The translations under genes were made by a program, and so were the position numbers. A stretch of DNA of 36,056 bases from Spirochaetota bacterium (GTDB lineage Bacteria > Spirochaetota > Spirochaetia > B11-G9). The notes under the pieces were generated by a model. That model was given only the letters and a program-made list of their open reading frames with translations, ran no database searches and had not been told where the DNA came from. Positions 15,351 to 23,597 of this stretch are shown here, piece after piece. The stretch spans positions 1-36,056 of the forward strand of contig JAJRQE010000212.1 of NCBI GenBank assembly GCA_024280415.1, written 5' to 3'. Each line of letters starts with the position of its first letter. The first letter of the stretch is position 1.

Positions 15351-15710
15351 ATGAAACAGGACGAAGGAAAATGCAAGACATATTTAATTCACCCGAACAC
15401 AGTGGAAAAAGTGCTGCAGGATATTCCGCAAGAGGAACTTTTAATAGATCTTGCAGATTTTTTTAAAATATTTGGAGATACCACACGTATAAGGATACTC
15501 AGTGCACTCTTTGTTACCGAGATGTGTGTGTGTGATCTTTCTGAAGTCCTTGGGGTAAGTCAGTCAGCAATGTCCCATCAATTAAAAACACTGCGTCAGG
15601 CAGGGCTTGTAAAATACAGAAAAGAGGGAAAGTCAGCTGTCTACTCTCTCAAAGATAATCATGTAAAGCAGATTATCGATACAGGAATTATCCATATCAC
15701 AGAGCAATAA
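15351..15710 (+). CDS. ArsR/SmtB-family metal-sensing repressor
   Basis: A 119-residue winged-helix repressor. It carries both classic metal sites: the alpha-3 type with Cys59-x-Cys61-Asp62 in EMCVCDL, as in CadC/ArsR, and the alpha-5 type with Asp102, His104, His115 and Glu118, as in SmtB/CzrA. The recognition helix is VSQSAMSHQLKTLRQAGLV. The presence of both sites suggests a sensor for Zn plus softer Cd/Pb. It is the first gene of an operon, 10 nt before the P1B-ATPase, with its operator at 15312-15337. It should repress its own operon until metal binds. Confidence 0.93.
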   Translation: MKQDEGKCKTYLIHPNTVEKVLQDIPQEELLIDLADFFKIFGDTTRIRILSALFVTEMCVCDLSEVLGVSQSAMSHQLKTLRQAGLVKYRKEGKSAVYSLKDNHVKQIIDTGIIHITEQ

Positions 15711-15720
15711 GGAGAACGAG

Positions 15721-17799
15721 ATGGAAAAATATAGATTAAGGAACCTGGATTGTGCAGACTGTGCATTAAAAATTGAGACGGGCCTTAAAAAACTGGATAG
15801 CGTAAACTTTGCTTCTATAAATTTTGCAACAGCCCAGCTCCGGATAGATACAGAAAACATAGAGGAAGCAGAAAAGCTGATTAAGGATCTGGAGCCTGAA
15901 GTAGAACTTGTTGGTCAGACAGCTCATAGTCATGAGCAGGATGAAGACCTTAATTTAAAAACTGAACTGATCCGTCTGGGTCTGCTGCTTGCCTCATTTG
16001 CAGGAGGTTTAATATTTATAGACAAACTGGAGGCCACTCCATTTCATCTGGGAGAATGGGTTGTATTCCTTGCTGTCTATCTTTTCAGCGGTTGGAAAGT
16101 TCTCCGGGCTGCCGGGCGTAATATACTTAAGGGTCGTATTTTTGACGAAAACTTCCTTATGGCAATCGCTACTATTGGTGCAATGTTCATTCATGCTCTG
16201 CCTGAAGCTGCAGGGGTCATGATTTTCTTTACTGTAGGAGAATTTTTCGAAGATCTTGCCCTTGCCAGATCCAGGAAATCAATAAAAGCCCTTATGGAAA
16301 TACGTCCGGATTCAGCCAGAATACTAAAAGATGGCGAGTATGTAGATATTAGCCCTGAGGGAGTGAAAACAGGTAGTACAATTCTGGTCAAACCCGGAGA
16401 ACGTGTACCTCTGGATGGAGAAGTTATCTCGGGAGATTCCCAGGTTGACACATCTGCCCTGACAGGAGAATCTGTACCGAGAACTATTAATAAAGGTTCA
16501 GTAATTCTGGCAGGAATGGTTCTGCTTTCCGGTTCTCTGACTATAAAAACAACAAAAACTTTTGCAAATTCATCTCTTTCCAGAATTCTTGAACTTGTGG
16601 AAGATGCTCTTCAGAAAAAAGCAAAAACAGAAAAATTCATTACAACATTTGCACGTTACTACACCCCCATAATAGTTTTTTCTGCTCTTGGAATAGCTCT
16701 CCTGCCACCTTTGCTTGTTCCTGGAGCACTTTTTAGCACATGGATCTACCGTGCGCTGGTAATCCTTGTAATTTCCTGTCCCTGTGCTCTGGTTATAAGC
16801 ATTCCCCTGGGATATTTCGGTGGAATTGGAGGCGCATCCCGAAAAGGTATTCTTATAAAAGGTTCCAACTACATTGATATTCTGGCTAAGGTTAAAACAG
16901 TTGTGTTTGATAAAACAGGAACCCTCACAACAGGAACTTTTGAAGTAACAGAGATCAATCCAAGAAACGGTTTTTCCAGAGATGATATTATTAAAACCGC
17001 TGCTCTTGCCGAAGCACATTCAAACCACCCCGTTGCTCTCTCCATAAAAAAAGCCTGGGGAGGAGAGGTTCGTGAATCAGACGTAACTTCCCACGAAGAT
17101 ATACCTGGTTATGGAATAAAAGCAATAATCGATGGAAAAACTATTCTTGTAGGTAATGACAGACTTCTTCATAGAGAAAATATTAAACATACCGACTGTG
17201 AGATAGCGGCAACAGTAGCATATGTTGTAATAGACAGCGTTTACAGCGGATATATTATTATCAGTGACCGAATAAAGGAGGATTCTGCAAAAGCCCTTAG
17301 GGAATTAAAAAAACTAGGTATCCAAAAGACAGTGATGCTGACAGGTGACAACGAAAAAACTGCAAAAAGTGTCGCTGCAGAAATTGGTATTGACGAATAC
17401 TATGCAGAACTTCTACCGGATGACAAAGTTAAGAAACTGACAGAGATTATATCTGCAAATAATGGTTATACAGCATTTGTCGGAGACGGTATCAATGATG
17501 CTCCGGTAATTGCCCTGGCAGATGCCGGTATTGCAATGGGAGAACTGGGATCGGATGCTGCAATAGAAACAGCAGACATTGTTCTTATGACAGACGCTCC
17601 GTCTAAAATAGCCCAGGCTGTTAAAATAAGCAGAAAAACCCGCACAATAGTAATTCAGAATATTACCATAGCACTTGTTATAAAACTGGTTTTTGTAGGA
17701 TTAGGTATAGCAGGTCTTGCAGGAATGTGGGAAGCAGTATTTGCAGATGTAGGAGTTGCGCTTATAGCAATTTTTAATGCCTTAAGGGTTTTAAAGTAG
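15721..17799 (+). CDS. zntA: Zn2+/Cd2+/Pb2+-exporting P1B-type ATPase
   Basis: A 692-residue pump. Residues 1-65 form an HMA-like domain with Asp10-Cys11-x-x-Cys14 in LDCADCALKIE, the DCxxC form favoured by Zn/Cd pumps. Membrane helices follow, then the CPC motif at 353-355 in VISCPCALVISIPLGY. The phosphorylated Asp397 lies in DKTGT, the HP motif in AHSNHPVAL, and the hinge in [19 protein letters not shown]. The C-terminal helix contains FADVGVALIAIFNALR, with the Asp typical of the Zn/Cd class. It exports divalent soft metals from the cytosol. It is co-transcribed with the ArsR-type repressor and ends at a strong terminator. Confidence 0.93.
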   Translation: MEKYRLRNLDCADCALKIETGLKKLDSVNFASINFATAQLRIDTENIEEAEKLIKDLEPEVELVGQTAHSHEQDEDLNLKTELIRLGLLLASFAGGLIFIDKLEATPFHLGEWVVFLAVYLFSGWKVLRAAGRNILKGRIFDENFLMAIATIGAMFIHALPEAAGVMIFFTVGEFFEDLALARSRKSIKALMEIRPDSARILKDGEYVDISPEGVKTGSTILVKPGERVPLDGEVISGDSQVDTSALTGESVPRTINKGSVILAGMVLLSGSLTIKTTKTFANSSLSRILELVEDALQKKAKTEKFITTFARYYTPIIVFSALGIALLPPLLVPGALFSTWIYRALVILVISCPCALVISIPLGYFGGIGGASRKGILIKGSNYIDILAKVKTVVFDKTGTLTTGTFEVTEINPRNGFSRDDIIKTAALAEAHSNHPVALSIKKAWGGEVRESDVTSHEDIPGYGIKAIIDGKTILVGNDRLLHRENIKHTDCEIAATVAYVVIDSVYSGYIIISDRIKEDSAKALRELKKLGIQKTVMLTGDNEKTAKSVAAEIGIDEYYAELLPDDKVKKLTEIISANNGYTAFVGDGINDAPVIALADAGIAMGELGSDAAIETADIVLMTDAPSKIAQAVKISRKTRTIVIQNITIALVIKLVFVGLGIAGLAGMWEAVFADVGVALIAIFNALRVLK

Positions 17800-17821
17800 G
17801 AACTTACTATTTACTGAATGT

Positions 17822-17861
17822 ATAAGTACCTGTGTGCATTATGCTACAGGTACTTATTTTT
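17822..17861 (+). terminator. Strong intrinsic terminator after the Zn/Cd ATPase
   Basis: A perfect 12-bp stem ATAAGTACCTGT / ACAGGTACTTAT (17822-17833 and 17846-17857) with a 12-nt loop, followed by T residues. It separates the ATPase operon from the Zra-like module. Confidence 0.92.
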
Positions 17862-17872
17862 AAGGGGAATAT

Positions 17873-19618
17873 ATGATTCAAAAAAATAAATCCTACTTCA
17901 AAGTCCCATCTCCACGATTCTTCAGTTACCCAATTCTTGGTCTTATAGTTTCAACAGCTCTATTGTTAATAATTGTTGGTATTTTAACGTGGACTAACTA
18001 CAACAGAGAATCACAACTACTGGAAGATTCCCTAAAACGGCAGGGTGAAACTGTCATAAGTGCAATGAAGGCAGGATTCCGTTCCGGCATGGATATTATG
18101 TGGAAAAAATCACAGCTTAATTTATTATTCAAGGAAACTGCCACAGGTCCAAATATTGACAGAATCCTGCTGGTTGATAGTAATGGCTCTGTCCTGAATG
18201 ATAGCATGAATCCCAGTACAAATTGGTATGACAAATTCTTTTTTAACCCTGATAAAAACGGTTAAACAGTAACTTTGGTATACCAGAATTCAAACAGGGA
18301 GAATATATTTCGTTTAATAAGCCCTTACGTATTTACAGGTAATCAGATGAATCAATTTAGAAAAGGGCAGTTTTGCAAAGAAGGGGGAGAAATAAATTCA
18401 GTGGGGTTTAGTACTGGTAGTTACTATATTATCCTTGATTTAAAAATGTTTGAGTACCAGGAAGCTCAGGCAGAAGATATTCGCTTTTCCATACTTTATG
18501 GTTTAATACTTCTTGTAGTAGGATCAGCCTCCTTCTATTTTTTACTTCTGGCTCAAAACTATTATGTAACAAACCATACTCTTAAAACAATGGAAAGTTA
18601 TACACAGAATATTCTGGAAAGTATGCCCAATGGCCTTATATCTCTGGATAATGAAGGAAAGATTGAATCTATTAACCATAACGCCCTTCAATTACTTAAA
18701 CTTGATTCAGACAAGATAAAAGGGAAAAAGATTGATGTTGTTCTGCAGAACTGTAAACTACCGGAACCTTCTTTATTGGATAATAATATTCTTCAAAAAC
18801 AAATAGAATGCCAGTTAAATGACAACTCAGTAATTCCTCTTAATATAACAGTAAGCAAGTTAAATAATGGATTGGGAGAGAAAATTGGGCTTGTAATTAT
18901 TCTTAGTGATCTCCGGGATATTCGTTCCCTGGAAAAGCAGATACTGAGATCAGAAAGACTTGCCAGTCTGGGAAGAATGGCAGCAGGGATTGCCCACGAA
19001 ATTCGAAATCCTCTAAGTTCTATAAAGGGCTTTGTTCAGTACTTTAGAAATAGATTCCCTGATAATTCCAGGGATCGTGCCTATGCGTCTGTTGTGGTTA
19101 ATGAGGTGGATCGTCTGAATCGTGTAATTCAGGACATGCTGAACTTTGCAAAACCAAAAGAACCAAAACTTGAAAAAATTATACTCCAGGACGTTATTGA
19201 CCATAGTTTAAAACTTATGAAACCCGATATAAGCGGAAATGCTATAGAGGTATCAACAAATTATTCAGAAACCAGTCCAATATATATTTTTGGAGATTTT
19301 GATATGTTAACACAGGTTTTTCTAAATCTCTTATTAAATGCTATCGATGCAATGAAAACCAATGGGAAGCTAAGTATATCAATTTTCCGTAAAGCTGAAA
19401 TTACCAATGTCATTATGACTGATAATGGGGAAGGGATACCTGACAAAAATATTCGAAAAATATTTGATCCATTTTATACTTCCAAAAAAGAAGGAGCTGG
19501 TCTGGGACTGGCTATAGTACACAGGATTATTGAGAGTCATGAAGGCGAGATTAGTGTTGAAAGTATTCCAGGAAGTACAATTTTTCGAATAACTTTTAAA
19601 ACAAGTAGGAAATATTGA
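17873..19618 (+). pseudogene. ZraS/HydH-like sensor histidine kinase interrupted by an in-frame TAA
   Basis: Codons 1-130 give a membrane helix (about 20-43) and the first part of a periplasmic sensor. TAA at 18263-18265 then stops translation. The same frame continues without any shift (TTG 18275 is in phase) through the rest of the sensor, a second helix (about 210-230), a PAS domain (about 240-330), and HisKA with His375 in GIAHEIRNPLSS. HATPase motifs (NLLLNAIDAM, DNGEGIPD, GAGLGLAI) end at 19618. The whole frame is 582 codons with one internal stop. A CAA-to-TAA change is the simplest cause; readthrough or restart at TTG 18275 are alternatives. It is the partner of the NtrC-type gene 17 nt downstream. 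Confidence 0.8.
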
Positions 19619-19634
19619 ACAGGAGTAAGAACAG

Positions 19635-21001
19635 ATGAACCTAGTGATAAAAAAATCAATACTTATTATTGATGATGATACAGGCCATAGATTAATGCTT
19701 AGGGCATCTCTTGATGGAAAAGAATATGAAATAAGTGAAGCGGAAAGCGGGGAAGAAGCTATTGAAATGGTCACTGATAAATTCTTTGATTTAGTTCTTC
19801 TGGATTTAAAAATGAAAGAGATGGATGGGATAGAAACTCTCAAATTTATCAAAAAAATAAGCCCATCCATTCCAGTCCTAATAATGACAGCATACGCCAG
19901 TGTCGACACAGCAGTACAAGGTTTAAAACTGGGAGCCATCGATTATATGGTGAAACCTATGGATATGAATCAGTTACTCGTAAGTATTGAAAAGATCTTA
20001 AATTCAAATCAACTTAAAGTAGATAATACGGTATTAAAAGAGCAGTTTCATTATAACTTTGATTTTTCAACAATTATAGGAGAAAGTAAAAAAATTAAAG
20101 ATGTTTTTGAAATACTTGCCATGGCTGCACCCAGTGATGCAACAATACTAATTTTAGGGGATAGTGGCACTGGTAAAGAATTAATTGCAAATGTTGTTTA
20201 TCGCAACAGCTTTCGAAAAGAAAAATCCTTTATTAAAATAAACTGTGCCTCACTGGCCGAAAACCTTCTGGAAAGTGAATTGTTCGGCCATGAGGAAGGG
20301 GCATTTACCGGTGCAGTAACAAAGCGTTTGGGAAGATTTGAGCAGGCCGATGGAGGCACTCTCTTTCTGGATGAAATTGGCGACATGAGTCTTGAAACAC
20401 AGGCTAAGATCCTGAGAGTTCTACAGGAGGGAGAATTTGAACGTCTGGGTGGAGAACAATCCATTAAAACAGATGTAAGAATTATAGCCGCCACTAATAA
20501 AAATTTGGAAGAGGAAATACAGCAGGGGAAATTCCGTAAAGATCTATTTTTTAGATTGAGTGTTGTAACAGTCCATATTCCACCACTCAATGAACGAAAA
20601 GAAGATATACCTGCCATTGCAGATTATTTTTTAAAAAAATATACAAAAAAAATAACCGCCTGATCAATGGGTTCACCCCTGCAGCAATAGATCTGTTTAT
20701 GAGATATGAATGGCCCGGAAATGTTAGAGAGTTGGAAAATATTGTAGAAAGGGCTGTAATTCTTTCCAGAGAAACATTTATATCACCGAATGCCCTGCCT
20801 ATAAATCTAACAAAGGAATCAGCTCAAAGAGAGATCGTATTGGAAAATACTCTTGTAGGTCGCTCAATAAAGGATGTTGAAAAAGAATTAATTACCAATA
20901 CCCTAGAGCAAACTGGAAATAATATTACAAAAACAGCAGAAATTCTGGGACTGACCCGGCGTGGATTACAATATAAATTAAAGGAAATGGGCATTCGTTA
21001 G
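19635..21001 (+). pseudogene. ZraR/NtrC-like sigma-54 activator with a -1 shift at an A8 tract
   Basis: The first frame (19635-20663) encodes a receiver domain (Asp57 in LVLLDLKMKE) and an AAA+ domain with Walker A GDSGTGKE (175-182), the sigma-54 loop GAFTGA (222-227) and Walker B GGTLFLDEIGD. It stops soon after YTKK. The -1 frame continues as NNRLINGFTPAAIDLF, then RYEWPGNVRELENIVERA and a Fis-type helix-turn-helix ending LGLTRRGLQYKLKEMGIR at 21001. The switch lies at A AAA AAA (20645-20651), in the exact register for -1 slippage. It is therefore either a one-base deletion in a homopolymer, a sequencing error, or programmed frameshifting. The full product would activate the sigma-54 promoter at 21158. 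Confidence 0.82.
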
Positions 21002-21002
21002 T

Positions 21003-21060
21003 GTGAATAAATATCACGATTAAAAATATTTCCCACTAGAACAGCGTGAAATATTTTCAC
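21003..21060 (+). promoter_or_regulatory. Candidate upstream activator sites (two GTGA-N7-TCAC dyads)
   Basis: GTGAATAAATATCAC (21003-21017) and GTGAAATATTTTCAC (21046-21060) share the GTGA-N7-TCAC plan, with centres 43 nt apart, about four helical turns. They lie 100-150 nt before the sigma-54 promoter, where NtrC-type activators usually bind. A 10-bp inverted repeat (21023-21032 / 21048-21057) overlaps them and may be a folding alternative. Confidence 0.48.
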
Positions 21061-21157
21061 ATTAAAGATATTTACTTTTCGTTTATTTTCAAATATAAAC
21101 CTTAATAAATTTTTAATTCCTTACATTGCAAGTATTTAGCGTGCCAACCCTTAAAAG

Positions 21158-21175
21158 TTGGCACACTAAATGCAT
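21158..21175 (+). promoter_or_regulatory. Sigma-54 promoter (-24/-12)
   Basis: TTGGCACACTAAATGCAT has the -24 GG at 21160-21161 and the -12 GC at 21172-21173 with correct spacing, a near-consensus RpoN promoter. It lies downstream of the NtrC-type activator gene and drives the zinc-ribbon and ZraP-like genes. Its -24 half is one arm of a long inverted repeat (21135-21148 / 21157-21170, one mismatch). That repeat does not create a second promoter, because the opposite copy lacks the -12 GC. Confidence 0.82.
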
Positions 21176-21209
21176 ATATAATGACATCAACTTGTAAGGA
21201 GGTAGAAAA

Positions 21210-21521
21210 ATCAACTGTTTCTGGGATGACATTACATATCGTATGGGGTGGGTTTTCAGATTACCTGTTCTTTGGCTGCTGATACTAGTAGCCGCAGGTG
21301 CTTTCCTGTTTATAATTATATACCAACGGTTTTCGAACCATTCGTTATATCCAGGAACCCGACTGAAAGAGAACTGTCCAAATTGCAATAGTTCTTTGGA
21401 AGAATCTTATCTGCTTTGTCCGGAATGTCATTTCAGACTAAAGGAGAACTGCATGTCATGCAGTAAAATTATCAAGACAGAATGGGATATTTGTCCATAC
21501 TGCGGTGAAAATTTAACTTAG
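21210..21521 (+). CDS. Zinc-ribbon membrane protein with an apparent ATC start
   Basis: The strong ribosome site AAGGAGGT (21196-21203) is 6 nt before ATC 21210. From there the frame reads NCFWDDITYR into the ATG at 21243, which itself has no ribosome site. One membrane helix (FRLPVLWLLILVAAGAFLF) is followed by two or three Cys pairs: CPNC, CPEC, CMSC and CPYC, a double zinc-ribbon. It could be a zinc-binding partner or sensor tied to the Spy/ZraP-like protein encoded 54 nt downstream. It is transcribed from the sigma-54 promoter. Translation would need a rare ATC start or the weak ATG 21243 (92 residues), so expression may be reduced. Confidence 0.68.
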   Translation: MNCFWDDITYRMGWVFRLPVLWLLILVAAGAFLFIIIYQRFSNHSLYPGTRLKENCPNCNSSLEESYLLCPECHFRLKENCMSCSKIIKTEWDICPYCGENLT

Positions 21522-21575
21522 TTAAATAACTGGGTTAAAAATAAAATTAACAACAATTTAAGCGGAGGCTACAGC

Positions 21576-22136
21576 ATGTTACATTCAAAAACATTTAAAA
21601 CTATTTTTATGGTAGGAGTATTCCTGCTAATTTCAACACTGGCATTTTCTCAGGGAATGCGTAACTGGAATGACTGGGATCGTGGAGCAGGATCAGGTTG
21701 GTGGAATAACGGGGTATCTGCTCAATATTCATTATCTGCAGATCAGATTCAAAATATAAATAAGATCAGGCTGCAATATAATCAGAGACTTCTTCCTCTG
21801 CAGAACGAACTGGATTCAGTCCTGTACGAAGCAAGGTCGTACTCATTAACTCCAAATGCCGATACAAACAGGATAAAAAATTACAATAAAAAGAGTCGGG
21901 ATCTTGAAGGGAAAATTGCAGATATCAGAGTCGACATGCAGGCTGATATAAACAAGCTCATGACTTCTGACCAAATACTCAACTTTAATAACGGCGGATA
22001 TGGATGGTGGGATTCAGACAGAGACTGGTGGTACGAGAGGTCGGGTATGGGCTACGGGATGTCATCCGGAATAGGCAGGACAGGATCATTTGGCATGAGA
22101 AGAAGTACTATGAGGGGTAATCCATATTGTTGGTAA
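21576..22136 (+). CDS. ZraP/Spy-like periplasmic protein (LTxxQ-type)
   Basis: A 186-residue protein with a signal peptide (cleaved near AFSQG, residue 26) and an aromatic, Trp-rich start. The helical Spy/CpxP/ZraP core runs from about residue 48: YSLSADQIQNINKIRLQYNQ, then LLPLQNELDSVLYEARSY, and a second helix pair to about 133. The tail is Gly/Trp/Met-rich with a terminal Cys. ZraP is a zinc-binding chaperone and feedback partner of ZraS. Here it lies with ZraS/ZraR-like genes and behind a sigma-54 promoter, as in enteric zraP. Ribosome site GCGGAGG. It ends at a strong terminator. Confidence 0.82.
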   Translation: MLHSKTFKTIFMVGVFLLISTLAFSQGMRNWNDWDRGAGSGWWNNGVSAQYSLSADQIQNINKIRLQYNQRLLPLQNELDSVLYEARSYSLTPNADTNRIKNYNKKSRDLEGKIADIRVDMQADINKLMTSDQILNFNNGGYGWWDSDRDWWYERSGMGYGMSSGIGRTGSFGMRRSTMRGNPYCW

Positions 22137-22153
22137 AAGGTTTATGACAAAGG

Positions 22154-22193
22154 AAAAAGGGCAGATGAGGTACGACTCTATCTGCCCTTTTTT
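22154..22193 (+). terminator. Strong intrinsic terminator after the ZraP-like gene
   Basis: AAAAAGGGCAGAT (22154-22166) pairs perfectly with ATCTGCCCTTTTT (22180-22192), leaving a 13-nt loop and a T6 tract. It marks the end of the metal island's Zra-like part. Confidence 0.94.
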
Positions 22194-22216
22194 ATTCACC
22201 AGGAATTTTCAAATAT

Positions 22217-22251
22217 GTACATTAGTCTATTAATTTCCAGAATATTACTGG
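22217..22251 (+). repeat. Direct repeat, left copy (flanks the Phd/PIN module)
   Basis: GTACATTAGTCT, 3 nt, AATTTCCAGAAT, then ATTACTGG. It matches 23179-23211 at 29 of 33 positions with one 2-nt gap, in the same orientation. Neighbouring DNA (to about 22340) contains further GGTAATTT/GGTAAAATCT-like units on the minus strand, reminiscent of the multiple end repeats of IS21-type elements; that is a guess. Confidence 0.65.
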
Positions 22252-22376
22252 TACTCACTTGTAATGGAACCATTCAGTCAGTATCTCAAAAGTTGAAAAT
22301 CTACCAGCAGTTCCGGAGATTTTACCGATAAATTACCAGTGTCATTGTTGATTTGATGAATTTTGAAATAAGATAT

Positions 22377-22796
22377 TTATATTTCAGTTATCTTTATTCC
22401 TAAATCAGCTGCAGCTTTTGCCAATATGATATCTGATGTAACAAGTTCCAGTTTGTTAGTAAATGCAACGGCCAAATGCAGGGCATCAAGGGATCTCAGA
22501 GCTGTATCAAAGCTTCCAATCCAGCTTTGGGCAAGCTCATACTCCCTTTGAAGAATGGGAAAGCTTTGATATATACGTTCCTTTATATGCAGCTGAAAAA
22601 AAGAAATAATTCTAATCCCATCTGCCCTGGAAATATCCTTCATCCGGACACGCCTGGATACAGCAGAGTTAAATTCAATTTTACTTAAAGGGCTAATTGA
22701 CATTTTAGCCTTTCCTGTAATGAAATCCTGAATTTTACTGCTATTTATTTCGGGAATATAGAGAGCAACCAGAACACTTGTATCAAGATAGTACAT
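22377..22796 (-). CDS. VapC-like PIN-domain toxin
   Basis: A 139-residue PIN-fold ribonuclease: YLDTSVLVALYIPE holds the first Asp, the Glu of KIEFNSAVSRR is the second acidic residue, and SLDALHLAVAF and LVTSDIILAKAAADLGI carry the C-terminal acidic residues. The length and the pairing with a Phd/YefM antitoxin fit VapC. Its ATG overlaps the antitoxin stop (TAATG around 22794-22798), so translation is coupled. The module sits between direct repeats (22217 and 23179), consistent with acquisition as a unit. Confidence 0.88.
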   Translation of the reverse strand: MYYLDTSVLVALYIPEINSSKIQDFITGKAKMSISPLSKIEFNSAVSRRVRMKDISRADGIRIISFFQLHIKERIYQSFPILQREYELAQSWIGSFDTALRSLDALHLAVAFTNKLELVTSDIILAKAAADLGIKITEI

Positions 22797-23032
22797 TAAT
22801 AACGTTCTTCATTCCGTATATCAAGAACAACCTCACTGGTCGGCTTCCCATTGACCATTATCGAGTTTCTGAATTCAGTAATATCAGGAAAGTGAATTCC
22901 ATCTACGCCAGGAGGAACAAGACGGGCAACCTCATTTCCACGACGAGTAATCGATATTACCTGACCCTGTTCTGCTTCAGTTAACAGAGAACTTAATGAC
23001 TTCCTTGCTTCTCTGGCAGTAATAGTATGCAT
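22796..23032 (-). CDS. Phd/YefM-family antitoxin
   Basis: A 78-residue protein with the family N-terminus MHTITAREARKSLSSLL and the core VISITRRGNEVARLVPP, a beta-hairpin dimer that binds DNA. The C-terminal tail (GKPTSEVVLDIRNEERY) would thread into the PIN toxin. It is the first gene of the pair, behind a consensus promoter at 23060-23088. GTGTACAC and AGTATACT palindromes there are likely autoregulation sites. Confidence 0.88.
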   Translation of the reverse strand: MHTITAREARKSLSSLLTEAEQGQVISITRRGNEVARLVPPGVDGIHFPDITEFRNSIMVNGKPTSEVVLDIRNEERY

Positions 23033-23047
23033 GTATGCCCCCTGTAT

Positions 23048-23088
23048 GTGTACACTTAAAGTATACTCATGTAGTAAAATCTTGTCAA
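23048..23088 (-). promoter_or_regulatory. Consensus promoter and palindromes of the Phd/PIN module
   Basis: On the minus strand: -35 TTGACA (23083-23088), a 17-nt spacer, -10 TATACT (23060-23065). GTGTACAC (23048-23055) and AGTATACT (23060-23067) are perfect 8-nt palindromes 12 nt apart centre to centre, suitable for antitoxin dimers. Confidence 0.78.
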
Positions 23089-23095
23089 ATAAATC

Positions 23096-23171
23096 TTTTT
23101 GCGCTGTCTCATCTATCCTACTTTAAAGATAGCTCTTCTTTATTATAAGGCCAGTACACTGGCGCAAAAAA
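23096..23171 (-). repeat. 75-76-nt folded repeat, copy 1
   Basis: The ends TTTTTGCGC and GCGCAAAAA are perfect inverted repeats. An internal hairpin-prone segment (AAAGATAGCTCTTCTTT) lies between them. Its reverse complement aligns with the copy at 25533-25608, sharing GCGCCAGT at one end and an ACAGCGCAAAAA end preceded by AAGTAG. It lies directly upstream of the toxin-antitoxin promoter. Confidence 0.7.
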
Positions 23172-23178
23172 CAAATCA

Positions 23179-23211
23179 GTACATTAGTCTGCAAATTTCC
23201 AGAATTACCGG
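23179..23211 (+). repeat. Direct repeat, right copy
   Basis: Second copy of the GTACATTAGTCT...AATTTCCAGAAT...GG repeat described at 22217-22251. The preceding CAAAT is also shared. It sits 19 nt beyond the stop of the ankyrin-like gene. Confidence 0.65.
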
Positions 23212-23230
23212 CAATTGCAGCTTTTAAAAG

Positions 23231-23491
23231 TTATGCAATATCATTAGGATCTTCCATCTCAGCAATATCCACATAACCCTTCTGAATACTGTATGTGGCA
23301 ATAGATAGCTTTCTGCCCTCGTCCAGTGGAATATAAACATCAATATCCTCTGTCAGTCCGGCAAGATAAAAAACTGCCCCCTGGGCTTCACTTAAGACTG
23401 CTGCTGCAATGGGCACAAGACCATCATCAAATGGTTCATTCGGATCAGCACCCTCTTTAATCAGTAAATCCAGGTCATCAATTTTCTTCAC
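23231..23491 (-). CDS. Small ankyrin-like protein, possibly truncated
   Basis: An 86-residue protein. The start MKKIDDLDLLIKEGADPN is a good ankyrin-repeat signature (LLxxGADPN), followed by GLVPIAAAVLSEAQGAVFYL, another helix pair, and then a strand region (DVYIPLDEGRKLSIATYSIQKG). It could be a single divergent ankyrin unit or the end of a larger gene. No convincing ribosome site or promoter is seen. Its flanks hold repeat copies (23096-23171 and 23179-23211) and a TGTACA-ended segment near 23530. Confidence 0.5.
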   Translation of the reverse strand: MKKIDDLDLLIKEGADPNEPFDDGLVPIAAAVLSEAQGAVFYLAGLTEDIDVYIPLDEGRKLSIATYSIQKGYVDIAEMEDPNDIA

Positions 23492-23597
23492 TCTTCAGGA
23501 AGCTCCATTCTAGCAGAAATTTTACCATTGTACATGGAAGGAGAAAAATTTAATTAGTATCAGAGCCAATTTCAAAAATAGAGTTTTATGTTTTCCC

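Noticed and set aside
21131-21148. A second, divergent sigma-54 promoter in the inverted repeat
   Set aside because: The opposite-strand copy has TTGGCACG but ATACT at the -12, lacking the essential GC, and no gene is oriented to use it.
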